From positions 356,870 to 420,869 of the forward strand of contig MU130539.1 in the NCBI GenBank assembly GCA_015039465.1: a stretch of DNA of 64,000 bases, given 5' to 3'. This DNA comes from Phlegmacium glaucopus. Lineage: Eukaryota; Basidiomycota; Agaricomycetes; Agaricales; Cortinariaceae. A program made the position numbers and the translations under genes. Positions 1 through 13,000 of the stretch are shown in pieces. Under the pieces are notes generated by a model that was given only the letters and a program-made list of their open reading frames with translations, was not told where the DNA came from and searched no databases. Position 1 is the stretch's first letter; the number at the start of each line of letters is the position of its first letter.

Positions 1-189
1 CTAAGAAACATCACTGAAGCATTGTCTTTAGTGGATGCTGTTGAACGGGCTGCTGGACTTTCCTTGTTTTCTGAAGCTGTAAAAACGGGCTCAAAACACA
101 TCTGCCAGACGACAAAATGCGATGTGATCATTCGTAGATTCGACGACGCTCAAAAGAAGGGACACAAAGCAATTGCTGCTCCGAAATAG
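1..189 (+). CDS. 3' end of an unrecognised gene (partial)
   Basis: The window opens inside an open frame (frame 1) that runs 62 codons to a TAG at 187-189. The visible tail is basic and ends AIAAPK. It has no motif I recognise. It points tail-to-tail at the mL46 gene, whose stop is at 251, so the two genes share a 61-bp spacer. The 5' part lies outside the window. An internal exon boundary inside this stretch cannot be excluded. Function unknown. Confidence 0.45.
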   Translation, partial: LRNITEALSLVDAVERAAGLSLFSEAVKTGSKHICQTTKCDVIIRRFDDAQKKGHKAIAAPK

Positions 190-250
190 TCTTGAGGAGA
201 ACAACAGCTGAGACGGATTGGGCTTCAAATTAGATTGACAGTAAATTAGA

Positions 251-1186
251 TTAATAGTCTGAGAGAATGTCTTTGATGCCATTCCAATAATGCTCATCCA
301 CCTGTTTTTCTATCTCTTCTTTGGTGAACCACCCAAAATCCTTTACTGATTTTTCTCGTGGTTTCACTTGCCCAGCCATGATGTGAGCCTTGAAGAAGAA
401 TACGACACGCTAGATGATGTCAGGAAGAGTGATCAAGATTTGAACAGTGCGAAAGGTCCTTACCTCGGGGTGTCCCTGCTCAGCGTCCTGTGCTTTTGGT
501 GGGGTATAGACCCCAATTGGTGTACGAGCCACGATCCAAGTGTCCATATGATCACCACATTCTGCATAGAGGTCTTGTTGCGCGGCCTACAAAATAGATA
601 CAGATGTTGGGAATTACAAATTGTTAGAGTCAGAGCGACGTACTTGATGCAGTAGTTGACCTTTTTCTACATCACCTTGAGGAAACCGCCATATATCTTT
701 GCCGTCTTGAGACGTAAGAAGCAAGAGGTAAAGATTCCGTTTTCCTCTTCTATCCAGGCTCTTCAGGTCGTTATTGACATCTGCTGGATGGGTTCTTGGC
801 ATCAAGTCTTCGCCTTCACCCTCTTGCAGTGAAAGCTGTTCAACGGCTGCCTTGTCAGCGGCTTTCTTATCCTCGCTGATACTCTCTTCTTCAAGAAAAG
901 CGGGACCAAAGGCCAAACGCTCGCGTTTTCGCTCTTCTAGATTGAAGCGAGTCTCAAGTAACGAGCCTTGCTTGAAGTAAAAGTCAAATGGGAAGGGATT
1001 ATGCAAAGAACGTCGTATCCGGGCTTGGTAGGCATAGTAAGCTTGTTCAAATTGAGTTGGTGTGCGTGTAAGGATGGGTGAACGGTTGAGAACGATTGCC
1101 GTCGAGATGCGCAGTGAGGCTGTTGCGAGAGTACGTCGCGACTGGAATCTAGGACCCAAGGATGACTGACTTTTTAAAGAGAACAT
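251..1186 (-). CDS. MRPL46: Mitochondrial large-ribosomal-subunit protein mL46
   Basis: Three exons (644-1186, 464-586, 251-409) join in frame to 274 aa. The N-terminus is basic and rich in Ser, Arg and Leu, as in a mitochondrial targeting peptide. It is followed by the family stretch IVLNRSPILTRTPTQFEQAY and then a NUDIX-like fold region (LYLLLLTSQDGKDIWRFPQG; later DTWIVARTPIGVYTPP and FFFKAHIMAGQVKP). mL46 (yeast Mrpl17) is a structural protein of the mitoribosome 54S subunit. The introns are 57 and 54 nt with GT-AG ends. The gene is divergent from V-ATPase subunit H with 81 bp between start codons. Family assignment is firm; the exact cleavage site is not visible. Confidence 0.9.
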
Positions 1187-1267
1187 TCCTCAAAGGAATC
1201 AATAAACTCGAAAGGTGATATGCTCAGGTCAGTCATGTGACAGTCCCAGCCTCTCTCCGGGACCACC
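1187..1267. promoter_or_regulatory. 81-bp divergent promoter, mL46 / VMA13
   Basis: This is the whole interval between the two opposed start codons. Both core promoters and 5' UTRs must fit in or around it. No TATA box is evident; a CATGTG lies near 1235. Confidence 0.55.
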
Positions 1268-3103
1268 ATGTCGATATCTTTACTATCCAACGCCTATCTC
1301 GATGAAGCTTTAGCTAGGACAAGAGGAAAACCAGTACCCTGGGAGGTCATTATATTATCCTTTCAAAAAATTTCCTTTGTTCATTCTCTCTGTAGGGTTA
1401 TCAGCGAGCAGACCTCATCACATTCGAGGAGCTGAGCCTCATCAAGAAAGTTGACCGCCAATCCAAGGCTAAAATGGAATCAGTTCTTCTCTCGGAAGGC
1501 AGGACATATGCGTTTCTTTATCTCAGTCTCCTCAAGAAACTCCAAAGGGTTGATACCATGCAATGTCTTCTTGTCCTCATCACAGATGCTCTGTTAGGTG
1601 AGGCATCCCACCTTGTCCACCCATTTCGTTTACCAACACGTCGTACTTAGATCATGAAGAACGGATATCCTTATTCATAGATACTGCCCAAGTTGACCCA
1701 GATCTCCCGTATGCTCCCTTACTTCGGTACGTCTTAGCAGCATATCGGTTCAATGCATATCTAAGCGTCCTCGTAGGTCACTTGACGTCCAAGATGAATT
1801 TGTTCAGCTCAAAACTGCGCAAATATTAACCGTTCTTCTGAGGTCCTTCTCCAACTCAGATCATTCTTGCATCTTCTCATTCTATCATCAGCGCAGAATC
1901 TACACCCCTGCGCCCACATCAGATACAAGCTTTTCTCACCGTTCTCTCAGCTTCTATCCAGGGATCATCCACGAATAAGCGCGACGTCGCAGTGCAATGC
2001 CTTGAATCTTTACTTTCACGACCAGACTATCGACAAGAAGTCTGGAGATTTTCAGGGATCATCTCAGGGTAAATCTTGTCCTGGAGTATAGTCTCGTTGA
2101 AGTGTCTGATAAAACATAGTTTTGTAGAAATTCTGAAACGTAACCCTGGTCCCCAGATGAGCTATCAGGTTGCATTCTGCATATGGCTGCTTTCATTTGA
2201 GCAGAATATCGCAGAACAAATCAACAAGTACATCCTTTCCTTCCAATGATCACATATCTTTCTTGACGATCATATATAGGCAGTATGATATCATACCTAC
2301 TCTGGTAGAGGTTGCACAAAACGCTGTAAAAGAGAAGGTTATCCGAGTGATTGTGGCGACGTTCCGGGTAGCGACCTCGTTCCTGCTGACTTGTTTCAAC
2401 ATTGACAACATTTACATTGCACAGAATTTGGTGACAAAAGCGCCCGCTGCAAATTTGCCAGCGATGCTTGTTTCTCAACTTCTTCCATTCGCAAAAAACT
2501 TGGCTGCTCGCAAGTGGTCGGACGAGGATATCCTCGAAGATGTACAGTATCTGAAAGAAGAATTAAACATCAGATTCCAGAGTTTGACGTAGGCTCTATT
2601 CCATGGTTCAAATGGTTTTCCTCTGACCGTCTATGCTAGAACGTACGACGAATATGCATCAGAGCTGGCTTCAGGTCACTTATCTTGGACTCCCGTCCAT
2701 GAGTCTGATGACTTCTGGAAGGAAAATGCCACCAAGTTGAACGACAAAGATTATGAACAATTGAGGTGATGAGAACCATTCGCTGTCATTGTTTAATTGT
2801 TTCTGAACAATGTCTTGAGCAGGATTTTGATAAAGCTATTATGTGACTCTGCAGATCCTACAGTTCTCGCAGTTGCTGTGCATGACGTTGGCCAGTACGT
2901 CAAACACTATGAACGGGGTAAAAAGTAAGGCTAATTATATAATGACAATAATTTATGTTTCTTACTCTATTTTCAGACCTATTGCAGAACTTGGTGGAAA
3001 GGCAAGAGCGATGGAGCTAATGACGCATCCCGATTCAAACGTCCGCTATCGTGCCCTGCTTTCCGTCCAACAACTCGTCAGCCAACCATGGGTGACAATT
3101 TGA
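1268..3103 (+). CDS. VMA13: V-type ATPase subunit H (Vma13)
   Basis: Ten exons (1268-1345, 1396-1597, 1651-1726, 1777-1842, 1892-2068, 2120-2227, 2280-2588, 2640-2765, 2823-2924, 2977-3103) give 456 aa, close to the yeast length of about 478. Subunit H is a HEAT/armadillo-type regulator of the V1 sector that couples V1 to V0 and silences free V1. Family segments include [20 protein letters not shown] near the N-terminus, [20 protein letters not shown] in the middle, and [17 protein letters not shown] with [20 protein letters not shown] at the C-terminus. The donor at 2069 pairs with the acceptor ending at 2119 rather than the nearer TTGTAG, because only that keeps the frame. The gene is tail-to-tail with TRAPPC13. 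Confidence 0.93.
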
Positions 3104-3236
3104 ATCATCTGTAGAATGAAATGGACTACAGGATACCATGGGTCATCGTTAGCATTGTCAAAAAAATGACTATTTTGTATTATATATTGCCACTTTAATA
3201 AACAAATCACGCCCTGTAGTAATAGACCGATCCACC

Positions 3237-5352
3237 TTATGAGGACGGTTGTGATGTAGATACCCACAGTTCACCAACTACGTCGTATTCCTTCAAAACA
3301 CGGGTTCGCGTTTGTGATTTCATCCTCTTGTTTTCTCCCTCGTCCAGGTTATCGTCCACCACAAAGATTCGGACGCCGCCCACTGTCGAAAATCCCCTTT
3401 GCAAGGCTACAAAGGTCATCTCAAATTCTTGAGTAAGCTGTGCCTTTGATAGCCCTTCTCTTTGATTGCTCGACAAGCCCAGCTCGACAGGAGGAAGGAA
3501 CAGAAGGGATGGTCCAACAGGGACCACTCCACTTGATGAAGAGACCCCGTTCACCTCTTCTTCAAAATATGGCGGCGGAAAACCAGCCTGAGAGTGGCTT
3601 GGATTACTAATGTCCTTAGTTACAGCCTCTGTGAAGAGTGGTCGCGATGATGCTGCCAATATTTTCTGATGTGCCAAAGTATAGTTGAAAGTGGCTGCAG
3701 CTGATGTAGGCGTTGGAACGCCAGGTGATGAGATGTTTGGGGTGACAGGTTCAATATTTACAGTGGGGGCAAGCACGGGCGGAGCACATGGCCTGACAAA
3801 CTGAACTGCCAAAGCAACCTTCCTTCTAAGGCCTTCCTTTCCGAGCGGGATCGTGGTCGACAGAACGATACCAAATGATATAGAGAATGGTCTTTCTATG
3901 AGCACACTCTTTCCCGGTGACTGACGGATAAATAATTGGGCTTCAAGTTCGGGCGCTATGAAAGGAGTGATTGGCGTCTGTAAAGGCGATTGAGGCATCG
4001 TGGCGGTCGTTGCAGTTGGCCTGCCGTTCATTGGAGAGCCAGGTCTCTGGCCTGGTGGTGTCCCCGGACGAGAATGGCTTAATAACTGCGGGGAGTGTGG
4101 TCGAGAAGGAGTCGAGCTTGTGAAAGAACGCTTCAAATATGGTGGGAGTGCTGATGCAGGTTGCGGAGCAGGAAGCAGGGGTACTCTTCGAGAAAGCATG
4201 GAAGTTAGCAATCGACCTGGTTCCCCAAAAGAGGACTTCCAAGAGATATCCAAGCGACCCAGAGGGATGATGCTTCCTGGGACGTGAACGGTCGGCGAGA
4301 GATCGATAGACGTAGGCGTTAGAATATACATATATTGTCTTACGTCTTGAGGTTGCATGAGGGCCATAGAACCTGAGAATATACTGCGTTCATCGTCGCC
4401 AGCACGCAATACATTTCCATCTACCACGGCCCAGCCATCTGTGCACTCAAGGCGCATACGTTCAAAACATATTGCATCTTGAGTCAAATTCTGGATATGA
4501 ACCTCCAAAAAAATCTTCTCTCGTTCAACAGTTGATAACAATGCGGAGGATGACTTGGGTGAATGGACCTTAGTTTTCACCGACAGAGGATTTGTAACCT
4601 GTTAAAAAAATGCAGCATGCATCACTCAAATATTAGTGCGAACGATTGTTTTCCGTCTGTCTGTCCACCCACCGCAAATTTATAAAATTTTCTGAAAGTT
4701 TGAAGGCTGGGATCATTCGTGTCTTCTGAAGCACCTTGAATTGAACGAGAATTTGGCGGCAGACGATAAGTAACAGTACAAGCAAGAACATGTTGACCAA
4801 GTTCCTTGATTTCGTGATGCACGATATGTTCCAGGGTGTCGCCTGGGGCTAGGTTATTACCTGAGCCGTCCATTTCATGGAGGATGGCTTTGGCCGTAAC
4901 CGTTTGCATCTCTACTTTAAATTGAACCACTTCGATCTCTATTTGCTTTTCATTGTTAATACAGAGACAACTAGAAAAAGTTTCGCCAAGTTGAATGGAA
5001 CCGAAAGAGGATGGTAGAGTGAGAAGTTCCGAGGCATGGGTTAAATCTCGAAGAGTCTTTGGATGACCAAGGAGAGGCGTGGAACCTTGTAATGATGATA
5101 CTGCAGTGGAAGAATGGGCCTTTGGTACAAAGCATTGTTCAATCTTCGGCATGAATGAACGACCAAGACACTCACAGAGAAAGAAGGAGAACTGGAATAA
5201 AATGGTTGCCATGCACTCGATAGTTCAGGCCGCTGTAAATAATGTTGTGCTACTTTCAGCATGCAGCCAAAGCTTTATGATAGATAACCGACCGAAACGC
5301 GCATAACCTTGAGGGAGAGCAGATGAGCCTGTTGTCCATCGGTTGCAGCCAT
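3237..5352 (-). CDS. TRAPPC13: TRAPP complex subunit 13 (TRAPPC13, DUF974)
   Basis: Four exons (5293-5352, 5176-5232, 4673-5119, 3237-4598) give 641 aa. TRAPPC13 is an accessory subunit of TRAPP, a Rab-GEF complex in ER-Golgi and autophagic traffic. The start MAATDGQQAHLLSLKVMRVS and the central GSIQLGETFSSCLCINNE, HHEIKELGQHVLACTVTY and FYKFAVTNPLSVKTKVH blocks match the DUF974 beta-sandwich pattern. A Pro/Ser/Thr-rich, probably disordered insertion of about 100 residues sits in the last exon (around 3960-4170). The protein ends YDVVGELWVSTSQPSS. The first two exons are only 60 and 57 nt, which is why an ORF-only view misses the true N-terminus. Confidence 0.88.
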
Positions 5353-5928
5353 GGTTGGAGAGTACAATCAATGTGTTTGGCACAATTGTCGTGACTTGCG
5401 CTTGGCACGGAGGTTGAGGCGATTAATTGACCCAACAATAATAATAGGCTTGTATCTACTGTAGCAAAAGGCCTTGAGCCTCCTGACGGAATAAAAGTTA
5501 CTCAAAGTACACTAAGGACATGTATACCAAGTCGGTCTTGAGCCGATAAGTTGAGCAGAGAGATATTTCTCCATGCGATGTTTTAGTATGAAGATACAAT
5601 GGACCCATAACCTGTTGAAGATGTATATAATGCTCATAGGTTTGAGAGAGATCTTTGCTCGCCGTTTTCGCCCCAGGAGCCCAAACCAGAAAATCAACCA
5701 ACCATCGGGATGACCTTTTAAAACGAGGTGGCAACTTGGTCGATGCGGGGTGGACAAAATAAAACAGAGACGAGAAGTAGCAGTCGAGTTGGAGTCCATG
5801 TTGTTGAGGAAAATTATACCTTGGTTTGAAAAACAGTAAAAACACGGTAGAATAGGACTCCCTAGCTTCCGTTGTCTATTCTTTTTATTATCATTTTTGA
5901 TATGTAACGCGTCGACTCGGAGCTATCG
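5353..5928. other. Gene-free stretch between TRAPPC13 and the FG nucleoporin
   Basis: This holds the TRAPPC13 promoter and the nucleoporin 3' flank. A 95-115 codon minus-strand frame (5498-5845) exists, but it has no recognisable motif, two competing overlapping frames and no convincing splice partners. I see no supported gene. Confidence 0.5.
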
Positions 5929-8900
5929 TTATCGTTTGACGCCCCCCCTCCGGGTCGGTAACTTCCTGATTTGCCTCGAACCGCCTGCCGGAGTGGCAGG
6001 CGTAGGTGCTGCTCCAATGGTAAACAGTGATCCTCCAGAGGACGTAGAAGGTGCAAGAGGTATAGGAGCACCAAACGGCGAGGACGGTTGTTGTGCCTGT
6101 TGGCCAAAGGCAAATCCGCCAGAGCTTGCAGGTTGGGGGAGGCTCAAGTTCGCGCCTCCCGCAGGAGAGGCAGGTTGTGAGCCAAAACCAAATGGAGCGT
6201 TTGTAGACGATGCTGGTGCTCCAAAAGCGAAAGGCGAGGGTTGATTGAAAGTAGACGGGCTGCTCGGTGCGGAACCCGATGTCGCCTGCCCAAATGGATT
6301 CGCATTCTGTGGTGTGCCAAAGGAGAACGGAGAGGAAGTTGTAGCAGAAGTCGGAGTAGTGTTGAAGGAGAAAGAACCTGTCGTTGACGGTCTTTGTGCT
6401 TCCTCTGTAACTTTCGCTGGTTGGCCGAAAGTGAATCCAGTAGACGTAGATGGCACTGCACTTGTCTTTCCAAATGTTCCGAACGGCTTAGGCTCATCAG
6501 TCTTATCTTGAGATGCAAAAGGATTTGATGATGTAGAGGGCGTTGTGCTCGTCTGGCCAAATCCTCCAAATGCCTTAGGCTCATCAACCTTATCCTTAGA
6601 CGTAAATGGATTTGATGGCGATGAGCCACCAAACGAAAATGGCGAAGTGGTTGGTAATGGGGAAGTTGTATTCTGTGAGCCTCCCCCAAACAATGACGGT
6701 CCAGTAGAAGCAGAAGAATTGAATAAAAACCCACTCCCCAAAGTAAGTGCAGGCTTGTTAGTTCCATTGGATTGTTGAATCTCCCTCGTAGGACTCTCTT
6801 CCATCCTAAACTCATTATCAGGATTTCTAGGCGGCGTGACGGGTCTTTCCGTCGGTGCAGCTACGTTGTGCTGGCCAAACATGAATGGCTGTCTAGTTGA
6901 GATATCCGCCGACGTACTTCCACCTCCACTAAAACTGAACGAAATTGGTGGAGGAGCAATAGTAGTACCCGATGGTTGACCGAAAGAAAAAATAGGCGAA
7001 GGCTCTGTTACAGGCTTGGGTTCTACGACTGGAGCAGGAGAACTGGTACCAAACGAAAAAGGGGCAAGTTTTGTGGCGTCTTGTTCTGTACTTCTAGCAG
7101 GAGCTTGGTCAAAGGAAAACGTCTTGCCACCGCTAATCCCTCCAAAGGAAGGTTTAGGTGCCTCTATAGCCGAGGAGTGCGTACTTGTTACATCTGGTGT
7201 GCCATCACTGTTAGAAAAGGTGGCCTTAGGCTCAGTTTTGGAAGAGCTTTGTGATCCAAAGGTGAAGGGCAGAGGCGACGGAGAAGACTGTGGGGGTACT
7301 ACTTGTCCAAAAGCACTGGTGGTGTTTGCAGGTTTCCCAAGTAGCAGAGGCGCTTCGCCAAGAAAACTAGGCAGGATGGGAGACGGTACATTTTCTCCTG
7401 ATGAGGATTTGGAGGGTGCATCATCTGAACTGACTGGTTTGCTTGGGGCCTGGAATGAAAAGGGTTGCTTTGGTTCTACCGTTGTAGATCCAAAATTTGA
7501 CGCTTCTGGTTTTGTTTCCGTAGGTTTATTGAAAGAAAAAGGTAGCACAGCAGCGGGTTTTACATCTGCCACGGACGCGGAATACAGTAAAACCGGTGTA
7601 AAGGATGACGGTGTACCTGTAACAGTCTTCTCAAGTGCAGGGAGTATATTTTGTGCGGACTTGTCTTCGGAGCGCTTGGACTCCTTCTCTCCGTCCCAAA
7701 AAGGGTTCTCAGCATCTTTGACAGGCCGAGCTGGGGCCGAAGGCACTGTAGGCGACGCAGTAAAATTCAACACAGGAGGGAGGACAGGTGGTGCGGGCGC
7801 ATTCTTTGCCAGAAATTGAGAGGAAGCAAAGAAATTAGGGATACCGCCATTGCCACTTGAGGCGGGCGCAGATGACGGGAAAGTGAACGGGGCTGGAGTA
7901 GACTTGGATTCCGATATAGGCACAGATGGAACTACAGGCGCTGAAGGCTCAGATGGAGCATTTCCTTGGGTTCGTGGGTTCGTGGTGCCATCTGTTTGAA
8001 CAGCTCCGAAAAACGAGTGTTGAGCGGAAACTGGCGCAGGAATAGTAGTTGATTTCGCGAAGGAGAAAGGCAAGACCGGGATCGGAGGTTCCTTTGCATT
8101 TTCCAAATCGACAGGCTTGATTGGAGGGGCCTACAAAAAATCAATGGATATAACAATGGGGAATAAAATCAACATACGCTTGCGTCATTGGCAAAGGAGA
8201 AACCTTCGGGAATGCTAAACACCGGTGCTCTGCGAGCCGCTTCCTCAAGCTCTTCGCGTTCACCCCGTCTATTACCATCGTCTTCGATGTTATCATCCCC
8301 GTCATCCTCGTATACAGCAGAGAACCTTGCCCTTGACGGTCGCTGAATATGATTTCGTGAAGTTTTCACGCGTCCTACACGAAGAGAAGAGCCAGAGGTA
8401 GATGCTGAAGAGCTTGATGCAGTCGCGAACCAATCGGATCCTGATTTGTTCCCAGACAACGAGACAGCAGGTAAAGGACGCAAGTTGTATTGTGAGGTGT
8501 TGTCATCCATCGAGTCAGTTTCCTTAGCCATCAGATCTGCCTGATCATTCTGGCCGTCCTTATCCTTGTGATCCGCATTATCCTTCTGATCGTTCTCATG
8601 GTCGAGGTCTTCCTCCAGCTTACGCCTGGCAAGAAGCTTTTTCATGCCGCCCTCACCTGCATACGGCTTCGTCTCATTAACTACGGGACTTTTTCCCGTT
8701 TTCCTCCCAAGCCGATCCTTGTCATCCTGCATGAGGATGAGATGAGAGGGACGGCGAGATTTGAACATATCTGGGGTAGTTGTAGCGGTGATGGATGCGG
8801 GTAGATTAGAAGCACGCATGCGAGTTGGAAGGAGTGGAGTTTTGTAAACATCGAGTTGGTGCAATGCACGCTCAGCGGGAGCTGAGGAGGCAAATATTAA

Positions 8901-9700
8901 ATGGTGTGAAACTTTCCAGACACAATACTCACCATTGTCATGTTCATTATTAGTTAAATTTTTGTCAGATACAAGGAGAAGGGCAGCATGTTGTTGTCGA
9001 AGAGGGGAACGTGTCTATAAGAAGGATCAATATGAAAAAAAGAAAAGATAGTGAAAAGTGCACCAACAGATCGAACAGATTCTACGAGTGAACCCAGAGT
9101 GGGAGCCGGAGATGGGTCATGAGAGACAGAAGGGGGGTGAAGAAAGACGGGATGAGAAGAAATGAGGACGTTGAGTGGCGGCGGTTCCGAGATATGACGG
9201 GATTTAAGTTGTGGCTGGGGTGTCAACGATGAACGCATACGAAATGAGGGTTTTGGAGAAAGAGGAGAAGGATCACGAATAGTGTCCATAGAAACGTCCA
9301 TATCATCAACAAAGTTGAATGAATTCTCGCGGGTTGGAGGATCGATAGACATTGTACGGGAAATGGAGAGGTGGCGCATTGGAGAGAGCGTGGAACGGTG
9401 TACACGGGAAGGAAGGACAGCCGAGGACGCACGAGGGATGACAGACGTTCTCCTCGCAGGCTGAGGTGGACTGTGCAGTCTCATGCGCTTTGATCGTCTT
9501 GTCTCCTCATCGGTAGACAGCATAGGCTCAGTGGGCGCCTGCTGCAGAGATCTCCTGCGCTTTCCACTGGTAAACTCGTCATCCTGGTTTCCGAACCACG
9601 TCAAAGGGGCAGTAACTAGATTCTTGATAGTACCAAGGAAAGATGAGTTGTGGCGAACTAGCTTTGCTGGACGACGTTCACTGCTTGATGAAGACGCCAT
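5929..9700 (-). CDS. FG-repeat nucleoporin, Nup1/Nup60/Nup153-like
   Basis: Four exons (9068-9700, 8933-9014, 8178-8881, 5929-8130) give 1,206 aa. The N-terminus has a basic and amphipathic segment (FLGTIKNLVTAPLTWFG), as in Nup1/Nup60 membrane-binding helices. A YKTPLLPTR block follows. The last 730 residues carry many FSFG, PFSF, FGQ and FTFG repeats in Ser/Pro/Thr-rich spacers. The extreme C-terminus is basic (RQIRKLPTRRGGVKR), like the karyopherin-binding tail of Nup1. Such proteins line the nuclear basket and bind importins. The first donor is taken as GTTGGT at 9067 because the nearer GTGCAC breaks the frame. The gene is head-to-head with YME2, with 73 bp between starts. Which yeast Nup is orthologous is inferred, not proven. 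Confidence 0.82.
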
Positions 9701-9773
9701 CGACGACGAGCACAGCTGCAGGTGCAACAGCGCCAACAACACAACAAGTGACAAAAAAAGTCACGGTCACATA
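9701..9773. promoter_or_regulatory. 73-bp divergent promoter, FG nucleoporin / YME2
   Basis: This is the interval between opposed start codons. It contains CAACAACAC-type direct repeats and a repeated GTCACGGTCACAT motif. No TATA box is visible. Confidence 0.5.
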
Positions 9774-12700
9774 ATGTTCCGCTCAAACTTGAAGTTGCTT
9801 TGCTCAACACATAGGAGGACCTACTCGACACACCGAGAAGCCTGGCTTTACATCGACTCTGTATTTCCAATACAAATTGCTAGATGGGAGTACGTATTAT
9901 TACCTGCTCATTTATTTTATTCTCATTCGCTCAACCAGCCTACGACATTATATTGGTATTCTTCGTCAAGAACATCTCCTCACCGCTCTTCAATCCCGTC
10001 TTGACCATCTGTCTTCCGTCCACAACTTTCATCCAATTGAATTTCAACCTCAGCATAAAGATGGGGGAGTCTTCGTCCGATTCTCTTACACCCCCTCCGA
10101 TACCCCAGAGGGCGAACAACTTTCCGAGATCGAGAGTTCTTTGCGGAAGGAGTCGGCAAAACACGGCTCTCTCCCTTCATGGCTAGGTCTTGGCCGTGGT
10201 ACAATATGGCTCGTTAAAGGTTCGCCATGGAAAGAGGTAATAACATATCTATCTCAGTCTCGTCCTAACTCAATGCAATGACTATCTGGAAGGACATGAA
10301 TCGCTTCGCATCTCAAATCCTCAAAATTACGTTTGAAGGTCCAGACATTCCAGAGCAACTACTTTATGAACTATGTCGCGTGCGTTTTGTAGTTTTCTCT
10401 CTCAAATGAACACACTTAAAATATGTATTGGACCAGCCATTTGGGCGTATCACTGACCTCACTATGCCCTCAACAGCTCCCGCAGGCGCACCCCGGTCGG
10501 CTACGGTCGCTTACCAACGCATCTATTCTGCAACCATTGCCCGGAATGTCATCCATGGCTTTGACCTTTCTTCTCTGTCCAGTTCAGCATCACCAGTCAA
10601 GACGCGACTACGAGCTGGGTATCAGCGACCCATACAAGTTCATGTCATCCGAGACTGGATGTCGAGCCACCCCAAGATCATGCTGCCTCTGCTCGTCTTT
10701 CTCTTTGGGACCGTAACATACACGGTATCTGCGTTCATACCTCTTATCAGTTAGAATTTCCTAATGACCACTTAGATTTTTGACCCTATTCGTGTATTAA
10801 TGGTAGAAAGCAAGATGCTGGATTGGTTTGACTTCCGAAAATTCAAAATATATCACTGGCTGCAAGCGAACACGTTGGGTCTACTAAGTGGCCCTCATTT
10901 TCCTACTACTGCTGGTCATCGTGCAATTGAAAATGGATGGAAGGAGCGAAAAGATGCGGAGGCAGCCATCAACACCTACCTCGCCGAGTTGCCGAGTATG
11001 TTTCCCTTTGATGGCATCAGACCATCACTAAACCCTTAAAAATAGCCACAATCACATTCGTCCATGGCCCTCAAGGAAGTGGCAAAACAGCCATGCTCGA
11101 CGCCGTTCTCAAGCAATCAGACAGGTATTTTAATATTCAAACTTAATATATCAGGTCACTAAGTTTATCACTCCCCCAGGAAGAAGCTCACCATCAACTG
11201 CCGAGAACTCCATAATACCACTTCCGACTCACAACTCGTCTCCGCATTGGCAGCTCAGACAGGCTACTGGCCTATTTTCACTTTCTTTAACTCTATAGGC
11301 GGTCTCATAGATCTCGCAAGCGTAGGTCTCATCGGTCAGAAAGGTACGTACACCCATTTTCATACTTTGCATCTCCTGACCCTCTTCCAGCGGGCGTCAG
11401 CAGTTCATTACCCGAACAACTCGACCAAATACTCGCCGTTGTCACGCTTGCATTGAAAGGCGTCAGTTCCTCTCATCAATCCAAAATGCAGCGTCAAATT
11501 GTACACCAAAAACACCTCAAAGAACAACGGATTCAAGAAGCTCGTAAACGTCAGGCTATCATTGATGGAGAATGGCACGACGGCCGACTTGATTGTGTCG
11601 CGGGTAATGGAATCATGAGTGAACTCGGCGTGGGGGATGAGCGTTTTGAAATTGCTAATTTCAGTAACGCCATGTCACCAGATGAGGGGGAAGTCATGAT
11701 GGCAGAGAACGAAAAGGCTTTCCGGAAGCAGAAAGTACATAATTCCATGGATATAACCAATTCGTTGCCTGTTGTAGTCATCAGGAATTATGCTGCGAAT
11801 TTCAGGTCTCCAATCAAAGAAGCTTTGTTGGAGGCGTTGGCTCAGTGGGCGGCCACATTGATTGAGAATCAGGTGAGTAAATGAATTAAACCGATAGCTA
11901 TAACTTATAAAGTCAATAGATCGCCCATGTCATTGTACTCAGCGACAATCGCGAAAACGCGAAGAGACTGGCCAAAGGTGCGATTTGCATACACAGATAT
12001 ATTACAGGCTTGAAGTTTGATCTTTTTTGCTTCCAGCCCTTCCAACAAAGCCGATTAATTTCATTCCATTGTCGGACGCAGACCCTGAAAGCTCACTATC
12101 ATTCGTGATGCAAAAGCTACTCGATAGGGGGATCGACGCCGAGGTTTCTGCTGAACAAACGACATATGTAGAGCGACTAGGTGGACGGGCAAGTGATCTT
12201 GAAAGCGTGAGCCCCCGTATCTCCCCTGTCTCTCTTATCTTCGATTACTGACTAGCTTTGTAGCTGGTCCATAAAGTCCGAAATGGGATGAGCGTGGAAG
12301 AAGCGGTAGAGGATATCATTGCTCGCGGTGTCGTAGAATTACGGAAAAATGCATTCGGAGATGACGTGGACGACGTTAAAGGCCTGGCATGGACGCGAGA
12401 ACAGGCCTGGAAAGTTATCAAGATGCTTTCCCAATCACAGGAAGTACCGTATTACGATATGCTGGTTGAATTTCCTTTCAAAGGAGACGAAGGCGCGTTG
12501 AGGAACATGGAACATGCGGAGCTGATTGCCATTGGTACAAAAGATGGTATGTGCTTGAGTACTAAACTAAGCGATGGATCTCTCATCGCTTCCATGAACA
12601 GGGCGACCGTCGACGATACGACCTGGCAGACCTGTGTTTCGCTGGGTATTTGAAAAGCTGGTCAACGGTTAGTGACATCCAATCAAGTGGGAAAAGTGCT

Positions 12701-12977
12701 AATATAAGGGGTAGATTCCATATTCCGAGCTACACAAGAGCTAGGATACAATGAAAAAGAGATAGCACAAGCCGAGAGCAAGATAAAAGGGTATGAAGAG
12801 GAGCTGGCTTCGCTAGTTGACACGATGTCCAAGGAGGGGTTTATTTTGAGGAGGAGCGCATGTGGTGAACGAGCACGATATATCGGAGAGAAGATGGTGG
12901 ATGCAGAGCGGAAAGTGGAGAGACTTGAGAAAATAAACAAAGGATTGAAGAAAGTACTTGGAAAGGGAGACGACTAG
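9774..12977 (+). CDS. YME2: Mitochondrial escape protein 2 (Yme2/Mep2)
   Basis: Thirteen exons (9774-9889, 9939-10236, 10293-10379, 10437-10724, 10776-10995, 11046-11124, 11180-11343, 11391-11872, 11920-11977, 12037-12206, 12264-12546, 12602-12667, 12715-12977) give 857 aa, the same size as yeast Yme2 (about 850). Yme2 is an inner-membrane protein affecting mitochondrial DNA maintenance and escape. Visible features in order: a basic N-terminus; an RRM-like region (ILKITFEGPDIPEQL, PFGRITDL); a membrane segment around ILPLLVFLFGTVTYTI-type residues near 10690; then a P-loop ATPase region with GPQGSGKTA. The C-terminus is coiled coil. The stop is only 23 bp before the Hook ATG on the same strand. 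Confidence 0.92.
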
Positions 12978-13000
12978 ATTATGTAATCACTCTTGGGGTT

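Noticed and set aside
5498..5845. 95-115 codon minus-strand frames between TRAPPC13 and the nucleoporin
   Set aside because: Two overlapping frames compete, neither has a recognisable domain, and no intron pair extends them.
7016..7819. A 267-codon plus-strand open frame opposite the FG nucleoporin
   Set aside because: It is the complement of Ser/Pro/Gly-rich repeat coding sequence, which lacks stops on the other strand. It has no motif and no splice context.
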